Positions 52,770-62,187 of a stretch of DNA of 64,000 nucleotides are shown here, one piece after another. Origin of the DNA: Roseovarius aestuarii (GTDB taxonomy: Bacteria; Pseudomonadota; Alphaproteobacteria; Rhodobacterales; Rhodobacteraceae); assembly GCA_027214255.1 (NCBI GenBank), contig JAPWHL010000005.1:124001-188000 (forward strand), given 5' to 3'. The notes under the pieces were generated by a model. That model had not been told where the DNA came from. It ran no database searches and saw only the letters and a list, made by a program, of their open reading frames with translations. A program made the position numbers and the translations under genes. Numbering within the stretch: position 1 is the stretch's first letter; the number at the start of each line of letters is the position of its first letter.

Positions 52770-53327
52770 ATGAAACCTTGTGTGATTGCCTTGCTTTTAG
52801 GCCTGTTTTTGGGTGTGCCCGCACTGGCGCAGGTGTGCCCGGATGCGCCGGATCATTCCACGGCACTAACCGAGTTGATTGATGCGGCTCAACGGGCCGA
52901 AAATGCCAGCGCCGCGTTGGAAATTTCAAACCAGATGTGGGGGCTGTGGGCCGATGCCCCTGATCGCTATGCACAGGAATTGCTGGACGAAGGCATGTCG
53001 AGGCGCAGATCGCATGACTACGCAGGTGCGCTGAAAGCGATTGAGGCACTTATAGAATACTGTCCTGACTATGCCGAGGGGTACAATCAACGGGCTTTCG
53101 TCAACTTTCTGCGCGCAGATTATGCCGCTGCCCTGCCCGATCTGGAACGGGCGGTGGCTTTGTCTCCGCGTCATATCGCGGCGATGACGGGGCAAGCGAT
53201 GACGCTTATGGCGTTAGAGCGAAATGCCGAGGCGGCCTTAACCCTGCGTGGGGCGCTCAAGCTGAACCCGTGGTTGAGCGAACGCAACTTGCTGCCAATT
53301 TTAGAGCAGTATGAGGATTCACTTTGA
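52770..53327 (+). CDS. Secreted TPR protein
   Basis: A 185-residue exported protein: a signal peptide with the cut after LALA-type Ala (residues 1-20, VPALAQVCPD), then two or three tetratricopeptide-like helical pairs (about 72-170). It is likely periplasmic; its partner is unknown. It lies 32 bases past putR and could share its transcript. Confidence 0.8.
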   Translation: MKPCVIALLLGLFLGVPALAQVCPDAPDHSTALTELIDAAQRAENASAALEISNQMWGLWADAPDRYAQELLDEGMSRRRSHDYAGALKAIEALIEYCPDYAEGYNQRAFVNFLRADYAAALPDLERAVALSPRHIAAMTGQAMTLMALERNAEAALTLRGALKLNPWLSERNLLPILEQYEDSL

Positions 53328-53400
53328 GGCGAAACACATGCATCTGTCATAGTTTTTCTAAAAACGCCTTAGCCCACTGCTTTACACCGCCCGCCTATGG

Positions 53401-53406
53401 GATAAT
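53401..53406 (+). promoter_or_regulatory. Possible -10 box of tRNA-Leu
   Basis: GATAAT, 12 bases before the mature tRNA, with a weak -35 (CTTTACA-like) about 15-16 bases upstream. Confidence 0.3.
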
Positions 53407-53418
53407 GTCGCCGCCGAT

Positions 53419-53505
53419 GCGGGCGTGATGGAATGGTAGACATACCAGACTTAAAATCTGTTGGGCCTTGTGCCCGTGTGGGTTCGAGTCCCACCGCCCG
53501 CACCA
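53419..53505 (+). tRNA. tRNA-Leu (TAA)
   Basis: Acceptor GCGGGCG pairs with CGCCCGC; A and an encoded CCA follow. The anticodon loop CTTAAAA at 53450-53456 gives TAA. A long variable arm (about TTGGGCCTTGTGCCC) marks a type II tRNA, and the T-arm is GTGGGTTCGAGTCCCAC. Confidence 0.95.
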
Positions 53506-53570
53506 ATTTTCCTGACGCTTGCGCCTTCGTGGATGGGGCAGTTCAACTGCAGTTGGTTGACTGTGGGTAA

Positions 53571-53611
53571 ATCTGTGGTTCAGCTTTGACGTAAAACGGA
53601 TTACCACAGAT
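53571..53611. promoter_or_regulatory. Inverted repeat upstream of rfbC
   Basis: ATCTGTGGT (53571-53579) and ACCACAGAT (53603-53611), perfect 9-base arms 23 bases apart, end 23 bases before rfbC. It could be a regulator site or a leader hairpin. Confidence 0.45.
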
Positions 53612-53634
53612 CATATACGCAGCCGAGGATTGCC

Positions 53635-54201
53635 ATGCTGATCGAAGAGACCAAACTGCCCGGGGTTCTGATCCTGACACCTACGCGACATGGCGATGTG
53701 CGCGGGTTCTTCAGTGAAAGCTGGAATCGAGCCACTTTGGCCGCCCATGGGATCGAGATTGATTTCGTTCAGGACAACCATTCATTGTCGGCGCGCATTG
53801 GAACGGTGCGCGGGCTGCACTATCAAACGCCGCCGCATGCACAAGCCAAGCTGGTGCGCTGTGGGCGCGGGGCATTGTTGGATGTTGCTGTCGATATTCG
53901 CGCTGGCAGTCCGACGTATGGGCAATGGGTCGGGGTTGATCTGAGCTTTGAGAACGGTCGCCAGTTGTTGATTCCGGCGGGGTTTGCGCATGGGTTCGTA
54001 ACGCGGGTGGCCGACACCGAGATTGTCTATAAATGCTCTGACGTTTACGCGCCCCACTGTGACGCGGCATTGCAATGGGATGACCCCGAGATCGGCATTG
54101 ATTGGGGCGTGACGCGCGCCGAGGCCCTACTGTCGGATAAAGATGCAAAGGCGCCCCCGCTTGGTATGTTGAACAGCCCGTTTGAGTGGAACGCGCCATG
54201 A
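53635..54201 (+). CDS. rfbC: dTDP-4-dehydrorhamnose 3,5-epimerase
   Basis: The third step of dTDP-L-rhamnose synthesis. The 188-residue cupin has the epimerase pattern: [26 protein letters not shown] with the catalytic His, and [16 protein letters not shown]. It starts the rfbCBD cluster; its stop overlaps rfbB by ATGA. Confidence 0.94.
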   Translation: MLIEETKLPGVLILTPTRHGDVRGFFSESWNRATLAAHGIEIDFVQDNHSLSARIGTVRGLHYQTPPHAQAKLVRCGRGALLDVAVDIRAGSPTYGQWVGVDLSFENGRQLLIPAGFAHGFVTRVADTEIVYKCSDVYAPHCDAALQWDDPEIGIDWGVTRAEALLSDKDAKAPPLGMLNSPFEWNAP

Positions 54202-55238
54202 AGTTGCTGGTGACGGGGGGCGCGGGGTTCATCGGATCGGCGGTTGTGCGACAGGCGGTAGCGGCGGGCCATGCGGTGATCAATCTAGATGCGCTGACCT
54301 ATGCGGCCTGTCTGGACAATGTGGCCAGTGTGGTCGAAGCCCCCGGTTACGTGTTTGAACAGGCGGATATTTGCGATCCCGCCGCGTTGGCCCAAGTGTT
54401 TGCGCGCCACAGGCCTGATGCGGTGATGCACCTTGCGGCCGAAAGTCACGTGGACCGTTCGATTGACGGGCCGGGGGCGTTTGTCCAAACCAACGTGACC
54501 GGCACCTATAATATGTTGCAAGCCGCGCGCGCCCATTGGGACGGCGCGGGACGGCCGGACAGGTTTCGGTTTCACCATATTTCTACTGATGAGGTTTATG
54601 GCTCGCTCGGGGCGACGGGGCTGTTTACCGAGGACACGGGGTATGCGCCGAACTCGCCTTATTCGGCATCCAAGGCCGCCAGTGACCATTTGGTGCGGGC
54701 GTGGGGCGAAACCTATGGTTTACCTGTGGTGATGACCAACTGTTCCAACAATTACGGGCCGTTTCATTTCCCCGAAAAACTGATCCCGGTGGTGATTTTG
54801 AACGCTTTGGCCGGACAACCCATACCGGTTTATGGCGCGGGCAAGAATGTGCGCGATTGGTTGTATGTCGAGGATCACGCCGATGCGTTGCTGACCGTGT
54901 TGGAGCGCGGGCAGGTCGGGCGCAGTTATAACATCGGTGGCGAGAACGAGGCGCGCAACATTGATCTGGTGCGCATGATTTGCGCCATTCTGGATCGGTT
55001 GCGCCCGGATGGGGCACCGCATGAGCGGTTGATCACCTTTGTTGCGGATCGCCCGGGTCACGATCTGCGCTATGCGATTGATCCGTCCCGTATCCGCACC
55101 GAGCTGGGCTGGCGGCCCTCGGTCACATTGGAAGAGGGGTTGGAGCGCACTGTGCGCTGGTATCTGGATAACGAGGCGTGGTGGCGCGCCCTGCAGGATC
55201 GTGATGGCGTTGGCCAGCGTTTGGGAACCGCGCCGTGA
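54198..55238 (+). CDS. rfbB: dTDP-glucose 4,6-dehydratase
   Basis: The second step of dTDP-L-rhamnose synthesis. An extended SDR of 346 residues with GGAGFIGS (NAD site) near residue 8, [10 protein letters not shown], and the catalytic [14 protein letters not shown]. Start is the ATG at 54198, inside the rfbC stop. The next gene, rfbD, starts with GTG inside its stop (GTGA). Confidence 0.95.
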   Translation: MKLLVTGGAGFIGSAVVRQAVAAGHAVINLDALTYAACLDNVASVVEAPGYVFEQADICDPAALAQVFARHRPDAVMHLAAESHVDRSIDGPGAFVQTNVTGTYNMLQAARAHWDGAGRPDRFRFHHISTDEVYGSLGATGLFTEDTGYAPNSPYSASKAASDHLVRAWGETYGLPVVMTNCSNNYGPFHFPEKLIPVVILNALAGQPIPVYGAGKNVRDWLYVEDHADALLTVLERGQVGRSYNIGGENEARNIDLVRMICAILDRLRPDGAPHERLITFVADRPGHDLRYAIDPSRIRTELGWRPSVTLEEGLERTVRWYLDNEAWWRALQDRDGVGQRLGTAP

Positions 55239-56077
55239 CGGTATTGGTGTTCGGGCGCACCGGACAGGTCGCGCTGGAATTGCAGGCACAGGGCGATGTG
55301 GTGGCCTTGGGGCGGGATGGTGCCGACCTCTGCGAGCCAGCGTCGATAGAAGCGGCGATTGCCGCTCAGGCACCGCAGGTGGTGATCAATGCGGCGGCCT
55401 ATACAGCCGTGGATCGCGCCGAAGATGACGAACCGACGGCCCATGCGGTTAACGCCGTCGCGCCTGGCACGATGGCACGGGCCTGTGCCGCACGGGGCAT
55501 ACCGTTGGTGCATATATCGACCGACTATGTGTTTTCCGGGGGCGGATCGGCACCTTGGAAAGTGACAGACGCGACAGACCCGCAAAATGCCTATGGCCGA
55601 ACCAAGCTGGCCGGTGAAAATGCGATACGTGCGGCTGGTGGCTGTCACGCGATCTTGCGAACGTCGTGGGTATTTTCGGCCCATGGGGCTAATTTTGTGA
55701 AAACCATGTTGCGCCTAAGCGAAACCCGCGATGCCCTGAGTATTGTGGCGGATCAAATCGGCGGACCGACACCGGCGGCCGACATTGCGGCAGCGGTTCT
55801 GCGGATCAGCAGCGCGTTAGAGAATGGCGCAAAGGGCGGCACCTATCATTTCAGCGGTGCGCCCGATGTCAGCTGGGCCGATTTCGCGCGCGAAATATTC
55901 CAACAGGCAGGCCGAAAAGTGGCCGTGACGGATATTGCCACTGTTGACTATCCAACACCTGCAAAACGCCCGTTTAATTCGCGTATGGATTGCAGTGCAC
56001 TGGAAACGGAGTTCGCCATTCCCCGGCCTGACTGGCGCATGGGGCTGGCAGATGTGTTGGCGCGAATTGCGCCGTGA
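55235..56077 (+). CDS. rfbD: dTDP-4-dehydrorhamnose reductase
   Basis: Final reduction to dTDP-L-rhamnose. The 280-residue product has [11 protein letters not shown] (NAD(P) site), STDYVFSG, and a YGRTKLAGE catalytic motif. GTG start overlapping the rfbB stop. It is followed by a DUF2793 gene. Confidence 0.94.
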   Translation: MTVLVFGRTGQVALELQAQGDVVALGRDGADLCEPASIEAAIAAQAPQVVINAAAYTAVDRAEDDEPTAHAVNAVAPGTMARACAARGIPLVHISTDYVFSGGGSAPWKVTDATDPQNAYGRTKLAGENAIRAAGGCHAILRTSWVFSAHGANFVKTMLRLSETRDALSIVADQIGGPTPAADIAAAVLRISSALENGAKGGTYHFSGAPDVSWADFAREIFQQAGRKVAVTDIATVDYPTPAKRPFNSRMDCSALETEFAIPRPDWRMGLADVLARIAP

Positions 56078-56233
56078 GGCATTCGTTTCATACGGGGGTG
56101 GCCCCCGGTTGTGACGCAGGGAAGGGCCATGCAGGTTAACAGATGATTACGGCGCGGCACGTGGGTGCAGGGGGTAGTTTACGCTTGCACCTTTATACCC
56201 CTGCCAGCCGAACTGTAATCAAAGGAAACCTTC

Positions 56234-57519
56234 ATGTCTGACAACTCGCCCCGACTGGGTTTGCCCTATCTGCAACCCTCGCAAGCACAAAAGCACGTCA
56301 CCCATAACGAGGCGCTGCAACGTCTGGACGCGCTGGTTCAGTTAAGTGTTGTCGCACTGAATGTCGAAACGCCCCCGCCAGTCCGGCTGCGGGTGATATC
56401 TATGGCATCGGGGCGTCTCCCGTTGGGGTCTGGGCCGGACAGGCCGGGGCACTGGCCTATTGGGATGGTGCCGCATGGCTGCACACTGCGCCCCAGACGG
56501 GATGGCAGGTATGGGACAGCGCGGCGGGGGCGCGTTTTGTTTTTGATGGCAGTGTCTGGCAGGCGGATACACCCGCGTTGGACAATCTGGACGGCGTAGG
56601 GATCAATACGACCGCAGATGGAACGAACAAACTGGCAATCGCATCGGAGGCCAGCCTGTTTAGCCATGATGGGGCCGGACACCAAATCAAAGTGAACAAA
56701 GCCAGCACGGCTGACACTGCCGCGCTGTTGTTTCAAACCAACTGGAGCGGGCGTGCCGAAATGGGCCTGACCGGGCAGAATGAGTTTACGGTCAAGGTCA
56801 GTGACGATGGCAGCGTCTGGACCGAAGCATTGCGTATCAACGGGGTCACAGGGTCGCTGACGGGCGCTGCTGTGGTTTCAGCCGAGGATGATACGACACC
56901 GGGCAAGCTGATGGTGACCGGCACCCATGGGTTGGGCAATGCCTCCATGCGGCTGAGTGATGCGGATGACGCCGGGGGGCGAACGACATTCTTTGCCCTG
57001 CAAAGCAGCAGTTCTCATGCGCCCAGCAGTGCGTCGACCTGGATGGGCGTGAACTTTTACCGTGGATACTCTAACACCGACGCCCAATTCATGGTGCGCG
57101 CCTCAGACCCGCCCGAGGCCGTGATCCGCGGGCATGATGGCAGTTCATTCACCGATTGGGCTGCGATTTATCACGCGGCCAACGTGGTGGGGAATGTCAG
57201 CGAAAGCGGAGGCGTGCCCACAGGCGCCATCGTTGAGGAAGGCAGCAATGCGGACGGGCGTTACGTGCGCTATGCCGACGGCACGCAAATCGCGTGGGTG
57301 CATGATCTGGACGGGCATGCCAGTGGCATTGTCACATGGGATTTCCCCATAGGTTTCGCCGAACCTCCCACCGTGACTGCAACAGCGCTTAGCACATCGG
57401 CACGTATCGTGACGGTATCGGGTATCGGCACCGGGTCGGTCGATGTGCGTGGCTGGCAGGCCAACGGAACGGTCGAGGATGTCACGACACAGGTCACGGC
57501 AACCGGGCGCTGGTTCTAA
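56234..57519 (+). pseudogene. DUF2793 protein interrupted by a -1 frameshift
   Basis: Two frames together make one DUF2793 protein. Residues 1-48 (MSDNSPRLGLPYLQPSQAQK onward) are in one frame; the rest (GDIYGIGASPVGVWAGQAGA and so on to GRWF at 57519) is in the other. They join at the C5 run 56372-56376: one added C would restore P-P-A-S-P-A-A-G-D-I-Y. The family resembles phage/surface tail-fibre-like proteins of Rhodobacteraceae. The C-terminal part (from 56578) has its own long frame. It may be a decayed gene, phase-variable, or a sequencing error. Confidence 0.8.
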
Positions 57520-57573
57520 GACACATCCCTGCGCCCGAGGTCGCGGGGCTGCGAAACATCATGCAATAACGCA

Positions 57574-57599
57574 AAGCGGCCCCAAATGAGGGGCCGCTT
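57574..57599. terminator. Bidirectional hairpin between convergent genes
   Basis: AAGCGGCCCC and GGGGCCGCTT form a perfect 10-pair stem around AAATGA, lying between the DUF2793 and wza-like stops. Flanking sequences are T-containing on both sides but no strict U-run. Confidence 0.75.
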
Positions 57600-57622
57600 G
57601 TCGTGGTTACGTTCATATCAGA

Positions 57623-58756
57623 TCAGTAAGAGGCTGCTGTATCTGCAATCCCAAAGATCGACCCGACCAGCCCCAGAACCGTGCGTACCGATGTGACAGT
57701 CGATTCGGTTGCGACAACAGTATCTTGCGGTTGGATTTCGAATTTGCGCGCGGCAAACAGGCCATCGGCACTGGTCACGTCAAAGGCAAAGATCACCTGT
57801 TGATTGGTCGGCCCCGAGCCGTCGGTGCGCAGTGCCTTTGGGCTGTAGTCGCGCAGTACCAGAACGCCCTTGGGGTTGGCGCGAGAGTCAGACAGACCGC
57901 CGATCAGCGACAGGGCCTCAAGCGCTGTGATCTCTTCTTGCTCAAAACGGATCAACTGCTCGGTCCCTGTTGCACCGAAAGCCGTGAAATACCGTTGATC
58001 TTCCAAGACCATAACGCTGTCGCCACCGCGCAGGGTGATGTTGTGGCTGGCATTGGCAAACAGTCTGTCCGCGCGAATATTGTAGGTTTTGCTGCCACGT
58101 TGCAATTGCACCAGTGGATTGCGCAAGTCAGGGGAAATACCGCCGCCCTGCGCAATCAGCGTTAGGACACGATAGTTGCGATCAGGCAGCGGGAATGATC
58201 CGGGCTTGGCAACGCCAGACACCAGATTGACCGAGTTCTTCTGGCCAGCGGTCATTTCCAACTGAACCTGCGCGGATGGAATGATCGAGTTCATCGCGTT
58301 CTGGATCTGGCTGCGGGCCTGCGCCGGGGTCTGCCCGGTGACGACCACCTCTTCCAGATAGGGTACGAAAATCGTGCCGGCTGGTGACACTGTCAGGCCA
58401 GGCATGCTGACGGTTTTTACCTCAACCGAGGTCAATAGAGAGTTTTCCTGATTGTCCCAGATGACCAGATCAACCTTGTCGCCGGTACGGATCACCTGAC
58501 TGTCAGGGCCGCGTCCGCCTTCGGGCCAGTGGTATTGTGAGTTCGTGCCGCTGGTGGGCCATTTCTGAACACGGCTAAGTTCTGCGCGTGAAACCCTCAC
58601 AACCTGAAAGGTAGGAGATTCGGAGGTCTCTTCTTTGACGATCTGCGATGTCAGGCCGACGCCTCCGGGTAGCTCGCAGGCCGCCAGCGCCATGATCCCA
58701 AGTGCTGTAAGCATCCATTTTATCAGCGTTGTCGCTGGCTTTACCGTCTTGCTCAC
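57623..58756 (-). CDS. Wza/KpsD-like polysaccharide export lipoprotein
   Basis: An outer-membrane polysaccharide export protein of 377 residues with a lipobox (TALGIMALAAC, cut before Cys) so it is a lipoprotein. It has the poly-export pattern: IRTGDKVDLVIWD, LTVSPAGTIFVPYLEEV, VSGVAKPGSFPL and SLBB-like repeats with LTLIAQGGGISP. The GTG at 58756 has a GGGGGAG ribosome site and gives a proper signal start; the frame upstream to 58846 does not. It is the outer channel partner of the KpsE/KpsT/KpsM transporter. Confidence 0.88.
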   Translation of the reverse strand: MSKTVKPATTLIKWMLTALGIMALAACELPGGVGLTSQIVKEETSESPTFQVVRVSRAELSRVQKWPTSGTNSQYHWPEGGRGPDSQVIRTGDKVDLVIWDNQENSLLTSVEVKTVSMPGLTVSPAGTIFVPYLEEVVVTGQTPAQARSQIQNAMNSIIPSAQVQLEMTAGQKNSVNLVSGVAKPGSFPLPDRNYRVLTLIAQGGGISPDLRNPLVQLQRGSKTYNIRADRLFANASHNITLRGGDSVMVLEDQRYFTAFGATGTEQLIRFEQEEITALEALSLIGGLSDSRANPKGVLVLRDYSPKALRTDGSGPTNQQVIFAFDVTSADGLFAARKFEIQPQDTVVATESTVTSVRTVLGLVGSIFGIADTAASY

Positions 58757-59092
58757 CTTGGCTCCCCCGCCCCGATTACCCGACTGCGTGACGGCACATT
58801 TCTGGTGTTGGTCTATGTGCCATCTTATTTGTTGCAGTGCGATCATCTACAGGGATGGGCGCGCGGCAAACAACCTAAAAAAGCGGATTTTCAGGATATC
58901 GGCGGAAACTGATCCGGGTATGTCACACGGATCGGATCAGGAGGGGACTGTAAAGGGTGCAAAAGGCCCCAGCCACCATATTTAGTGGCCATAATTGTCG
59001 GCGCTACCGGCTATGGATGCGCTCTAAAACAGAATCAGCTGGCATGTCAGGTCTGATGCGCCCCCGGATTCGCACCCGAACGGGGCGGCGTA
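58757..59092. other. Gene-free stretch between wza-like and kpsT genes
   Basis: No gene is supported in these 336 bases. It must hold the promoter of the wza-like gene, though none is recognised. A small hairpin (GCCAC/GTGGC) lies at 58972-58989. Confidence 0.4.
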
Positions 59093-59761
59093 TCAGTAAT
59101 CCACGGATGCGCCCATGTTCGCCTCGTGCTGGGCGATAGCGTCTTTGATGTTGTCAAAATACGTCAGCTGGCCATGCTCCAGAACCACGCCCGCCGTGCA
59201 TAGCCGCCTTAGGTTCGGCATGGAGTGCGAGACGACAATTGCACCGGAATTGCCGATGCGCTGGCGGAACACCTTGTGGCTTTTGGCCTTGAACGCCGCG
59301 TCGCCCACGCTGGTGACTTCATCGACCAGATAGGCATCAAAGTGGATGCCCATCGATACGGCGAAAGATAGTCGCGAGCGCATGCCCGATGAATAAGTGC
59401 GCAGTGGCATGTGATAATGCGCCCCAAGCTCCGAGAAATCTTCGACAAAGGAGCATAGCATGCCGGTGTCCACGCCATAGACCCGTGCAACGAACCGGGT
59501 GTTTTGCAGGCCTGTCAGATCACGGTGAAAGCTGCCCTTGAACCCGACAGGCCACGAAATGGTGCCGTCCGACCAGATATGGCCGCTGTCTGGTGAAACC
59601 GTGCCGGCAATCATCGACAACAGGGTTGATTTTCCCGCCCCGTTGCGTCCCAGCAAGGCCATGCTGATCCCGCTGGGGAAGGTAAAGTTCAGATTGTCTG
59701 CAACGACCGTCTGTACCCCGTCCCGCCAGAAGCTTTTGCACAGGTTTTGAAGGTGAATCAT
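59093..59761 (-). CDS. kpsT: Capsular polysaccharide export ATPase, KpsT-like
   Basis: The ABC ATPase of a polysaccharide exporter, 222 residues. Walker A GRNGAGKST at 38-46, signature YSSGMRSR at 123-130, and Walker B AYLVDE at 143-148. It matches the KpsT branch, which works with KpsM (61364) on the other strand and KpsE upstream. Its ATG is 4 bases from the KpsE stop. Confidence 0.92.
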   Translation of the reverse strand: MIHLQNLCKSFWRDGVQTVVADNLNFTFPSGISMALLGRNGAGKSTLLSMIAGTVSPDSGHIWSDGTISWPVGFKGSFHRDLTGLQNTRFVARVYGVDTGMLCSFVEDFSELGAHYHMPLRTYSSGMRSRLSFAVSMGIHFDAYLVDEVTSVGDAAFKAKSHKVFRQRIGNSGAIVVSHSMPNLRRLCTAGVVLEHGQLTYFDNIKDAIAQHEANMGASVDY

Positions 59762-59765
59762 GGTC

Positions 59766-61208
59766 TTAACGGCGGTCGCGAATACTGTAGAAAATCAGGA
59801 TACCAATCGCCCAGAGCACCAGAAGAAAGGCAAAGGCGATGCCCAGTATCATGGTGATGCGTGGGTACTCGCTGCTTTCGGCAAGGGTGGGGCGGATATG
59901 CGCGGCCAAATAGCGGCTTTGCCGCTGGGCCTCGGCCAATGCGCCGTCAAATGCGGATAGGGCCGATTTATAGGCTTGTTCGGCGAATTCGCGGTCAACA
60001 TTCAGCCGTTCGAATTCGGCGATCAGGGTGGCGTAATCCTCGCCTCCGGGGCCTTGGCCACCAATCCCAAATTTGGCCCGCTCGCCAGCGATCTGAACGC
60101 GGATAACGCGGATGCGCCGCTCGGCCTGAACAATGCGCGGATCGTTGTCCGATGCGGTTTCGCGCAACAGGCCCAATTCGATAAGCGCCGTTGCCAGCTC
60201 GGCTTGCAATGTGTTCAGCAGACCTTGCTGGCCCTGAAAATCCGCAAACGGGTCAACGATCTGGGTGGTCAGCCGAAATTCGGTCATAGCTTGGCGCGCG
60301 GCGGTCATGCGCTGCACGGCAAGGTTCAGCTCTTCTTGGGCGTAGCGCATCGTGTCTTCGCGGGCGATCGCTGACAGGCGGTTGATTTGATCGGCACTGT
60401 GCTTGAGGATCGATTCCGCGATCCTGCGGGCGTCTTGTGCATCAAACGCCAGCACGCGCAATTCGATGATACCGGCGGTGCGGTCATAATGCATGCGCAC
60501 AACGCGCGGCCAATAGCTTACCAGTTCTTCGATGGTCGCGCCGGGCTTCAGGGCAAAGACCCGATCCTGTTCATGCGGAGCCGAATAGAGCGACCGCAGA
60601 TTCAGATCCTCGTCGACCTGTTCGATCAGTTCCTGACTTTGGATGTATTGGTACAAGATATCGGTGTCGCTGGAACTGCCGCCGGATATCTGTGACAGCC
60701 CGCCCAGAATGTCGGCTGCTGATTGGGTTTGTTCCTTGCGGACGGAAAAGCTCATCAGTGAGTGGTATTGATCCACCGTATGCGTGCGCGCGTACCAAAA
60801 TGCGATGGCCATCGGCAGGAGCACACATAAAACGAAACTGATCAATATGACCCGGTGACGTTTGCGCACGCGTGTTGGCCCCGCGATGGAGGGCACGCCC
60901 GGTGCAGGTTGGGGCTTGGGTTGAGCTTTTGGTTTGGGTGCGGGCTTGGTGGCGGTTGCTGTCGCAGTGCTCGTCGCTGCCGCGGCCTTGGGTTTTGCCT
61001 TGGTCGCAGGTTTCGCGGGCGCTTTGGCAGTTTTTTTGGCGGGCGCAGCTTTGGGCTTGGCATCTTTGGACGTGGACACTTTTGTGTCAGTCTTTTTGGC
61101 ACCAGCGTCCTTCGCATCAGATGCTTTGGTGGCGTTTTTATCTGTATCAGGCGCGCTGTCGGCCTTGGTCTGGTCCGATTTGCGCGCGGCTGCGCTATCG
61201 TCGCTCAT
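59766..61208 (-). CDS. kpsE: Capsule export membrane adaptor, KpsE-like, with Lys/Ala/Pro-rich extension
   Basis: A 480-residue inner-membrane/periplasmic protein. Residues 1-115 are a low-complexity, Lys-Ala-Pro and Thr-Ala rich cytosolic tail. TM helix 1 is at 119-140, then a long periplasmic coiled-coil region (about 235-400), and TM helix 2 at about 453-475. Core matches KpsE, the bridge between KpsM/T and the outer channel. The N-terminal extension is not part of the usual family (about 380 residues). Confidence 0.88.
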   Translation of the reverse strand: MSDDSAAARKSDQTKADSAPDTDKNATKASDAKDAGAKKTDTKVSTSKDAKPKAAPAKKTAKAPAKPATKAKPKAAAATSTATATATKPAPKPKAQPKPQPAPGVPSIAGPTRVRKRHRVILISFVLCVLLPMAIAFWYARTHTVDQYHSLMSFSVRKEQTQSAADILGGLSQISGGSSSDTDILYQYIQSQELIEQVDEDLNLRSLYSAPHEQDRVFALKPGATIEELVSYWPRVVRMHYDRTAGIIELRVLAFDAQDARRIAESILKHSADQINRLSAIAREDTMRYAQEELNLAVQRMTAARQAMTEFRLTTQIVDPFADFQGQQGLLNTLQAELATALIELGLLRETASDNDPRIVQAERRIRVIRVQIAGERAKFGIGGQGPGGEDYATLIAEFERLNVDREFAEQAYKSALSAFDGALAEAQRQSRYLAAHIRPTLAESSEYPRITMILGIAFAFLLVLWAIGILIFYSIRDRR

Positions 61209-61363
61209 GCGCTGCGGCCTTTGGAAAAATCGACTTGCGGCATGGTCAGCATCGGTAGGGCCCTCAATTCTGGACCCGCCTACGGGGGCGGGCTCATTGA
61301 TCTTGTATTCTATCTCTTACATAAAGGCGCAGCACAAATCCATATGGGCCAGGCGGAACAGAT

Positions 61364-62185
61364 ATGACAGGCCTCATGAGCAAATCCGAGCTGGACGCCC
61401 TGCGTGCACGCAAGTTTCGCACGTCGCGCACTGTGGGCGCATTGATGCTGCGCGAGATGACAACCACTTATGGCCGAACACCGGGCGGGTATTTGTGGGC
61501 ATTGCTGGAACCTATTGGCGCGGTAGGGATGATCACGCTGGTTCTTGGGGTTGGTCTGCGCCTGCGTGCCCCATCGCTGGGCACCAGTTTTGTATTGTTT
61601 TACGCGACCGGGATGCTGACCTATCTGATGTACCATCGGGTGCAGGTTAAAGTTGCTAAATCGTTGACGTTTTCGCGCGCGTTATTGTTTTATCCGGGCG
61701 TGACCTTTGTCGATACGATTATCGCGCGGTTTTTCCTGAACGGATTAACGCAATGCATGGCTTTTGGCATGGTGATTGGCGGAATCTTGATGTTTTTTGA
61801 TACGCGCGCCGTGCTGGATGTGCCGCCGATCCTGACAGCCATGGCGATGTCGCTTGCGTTGGCTTTGGGGATTGGCGCGCTGAATGCGTTTCTGATGCCG
61901 CGCTTTCCCTTGTGGGAATCTGTCTGGTCGATCCTGACCGCGCCATTGTTTCTGATCTCGTCCATTTTTTACACGTTCGAGGATCTGCCTGATCTTGGGC
62001 AGACGATTCTGTGGTACAATCCGATTGTCCATGCGGTCGCGATCATGCGGAAGGGGTTCTATCCCAGCTATGATGCGACATGGGCCTCGCCGCTTTATGT
62101 ATTCGGTCTGTCGATGATCTGTATGTTCTTGGGAATCGTCTTTCTGGGGCGGTATCACCGCGACATCATCAATCAGGACTTTTGA
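61364..62185 (+). CDS. kpsM: Capsular polysaccharide ABC transporter permease, KpsM-like
   Basis: The permease of the exporter, 273 residues with six predicted membrane helices and the ABC-2 layout; the opening reads LMLREMTTTYGRTPGGYLWALLEP. It lies divergent from kpsE across 155 bases. Starts at ATG 61364 (GGCGGAA site) or 61376. The gpsA GTG starts 2 bases after its stop. Confidence 0.9.
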   Translation: MTGLMSKSELDALRARKFRTSRTVGALMLREMTTTYGRTPGGYLWALLEPIGAVGMITLVLGVGLRLRAPSLGTSFVLFYATGMLTYLMYHRVQVKVAKSLTFSRALLFYPGVTFVDTIIARFFLNGLTQCMAFGMVIGGILMFFDTRAVLDVPPILTAMAMSLALALGIGALNAFLMPRFPLWESVWSILTAPLFLISSIFYTFEDLPDLGQTILWYNPIVHAVAIMRKGFYPSYDATWASPLYVFGLSMICMFLGIVFLGRYHRDIINQDF

Positions 62186-62187
62186 GC

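Noticed and set aside
56078..56233. Terminator after rfbD (CGGGGG-TGG-CCCCCG at 56093)
   Set aside because: A short stem with a 3-base loop and no T-run; too weak to list as a terminator.
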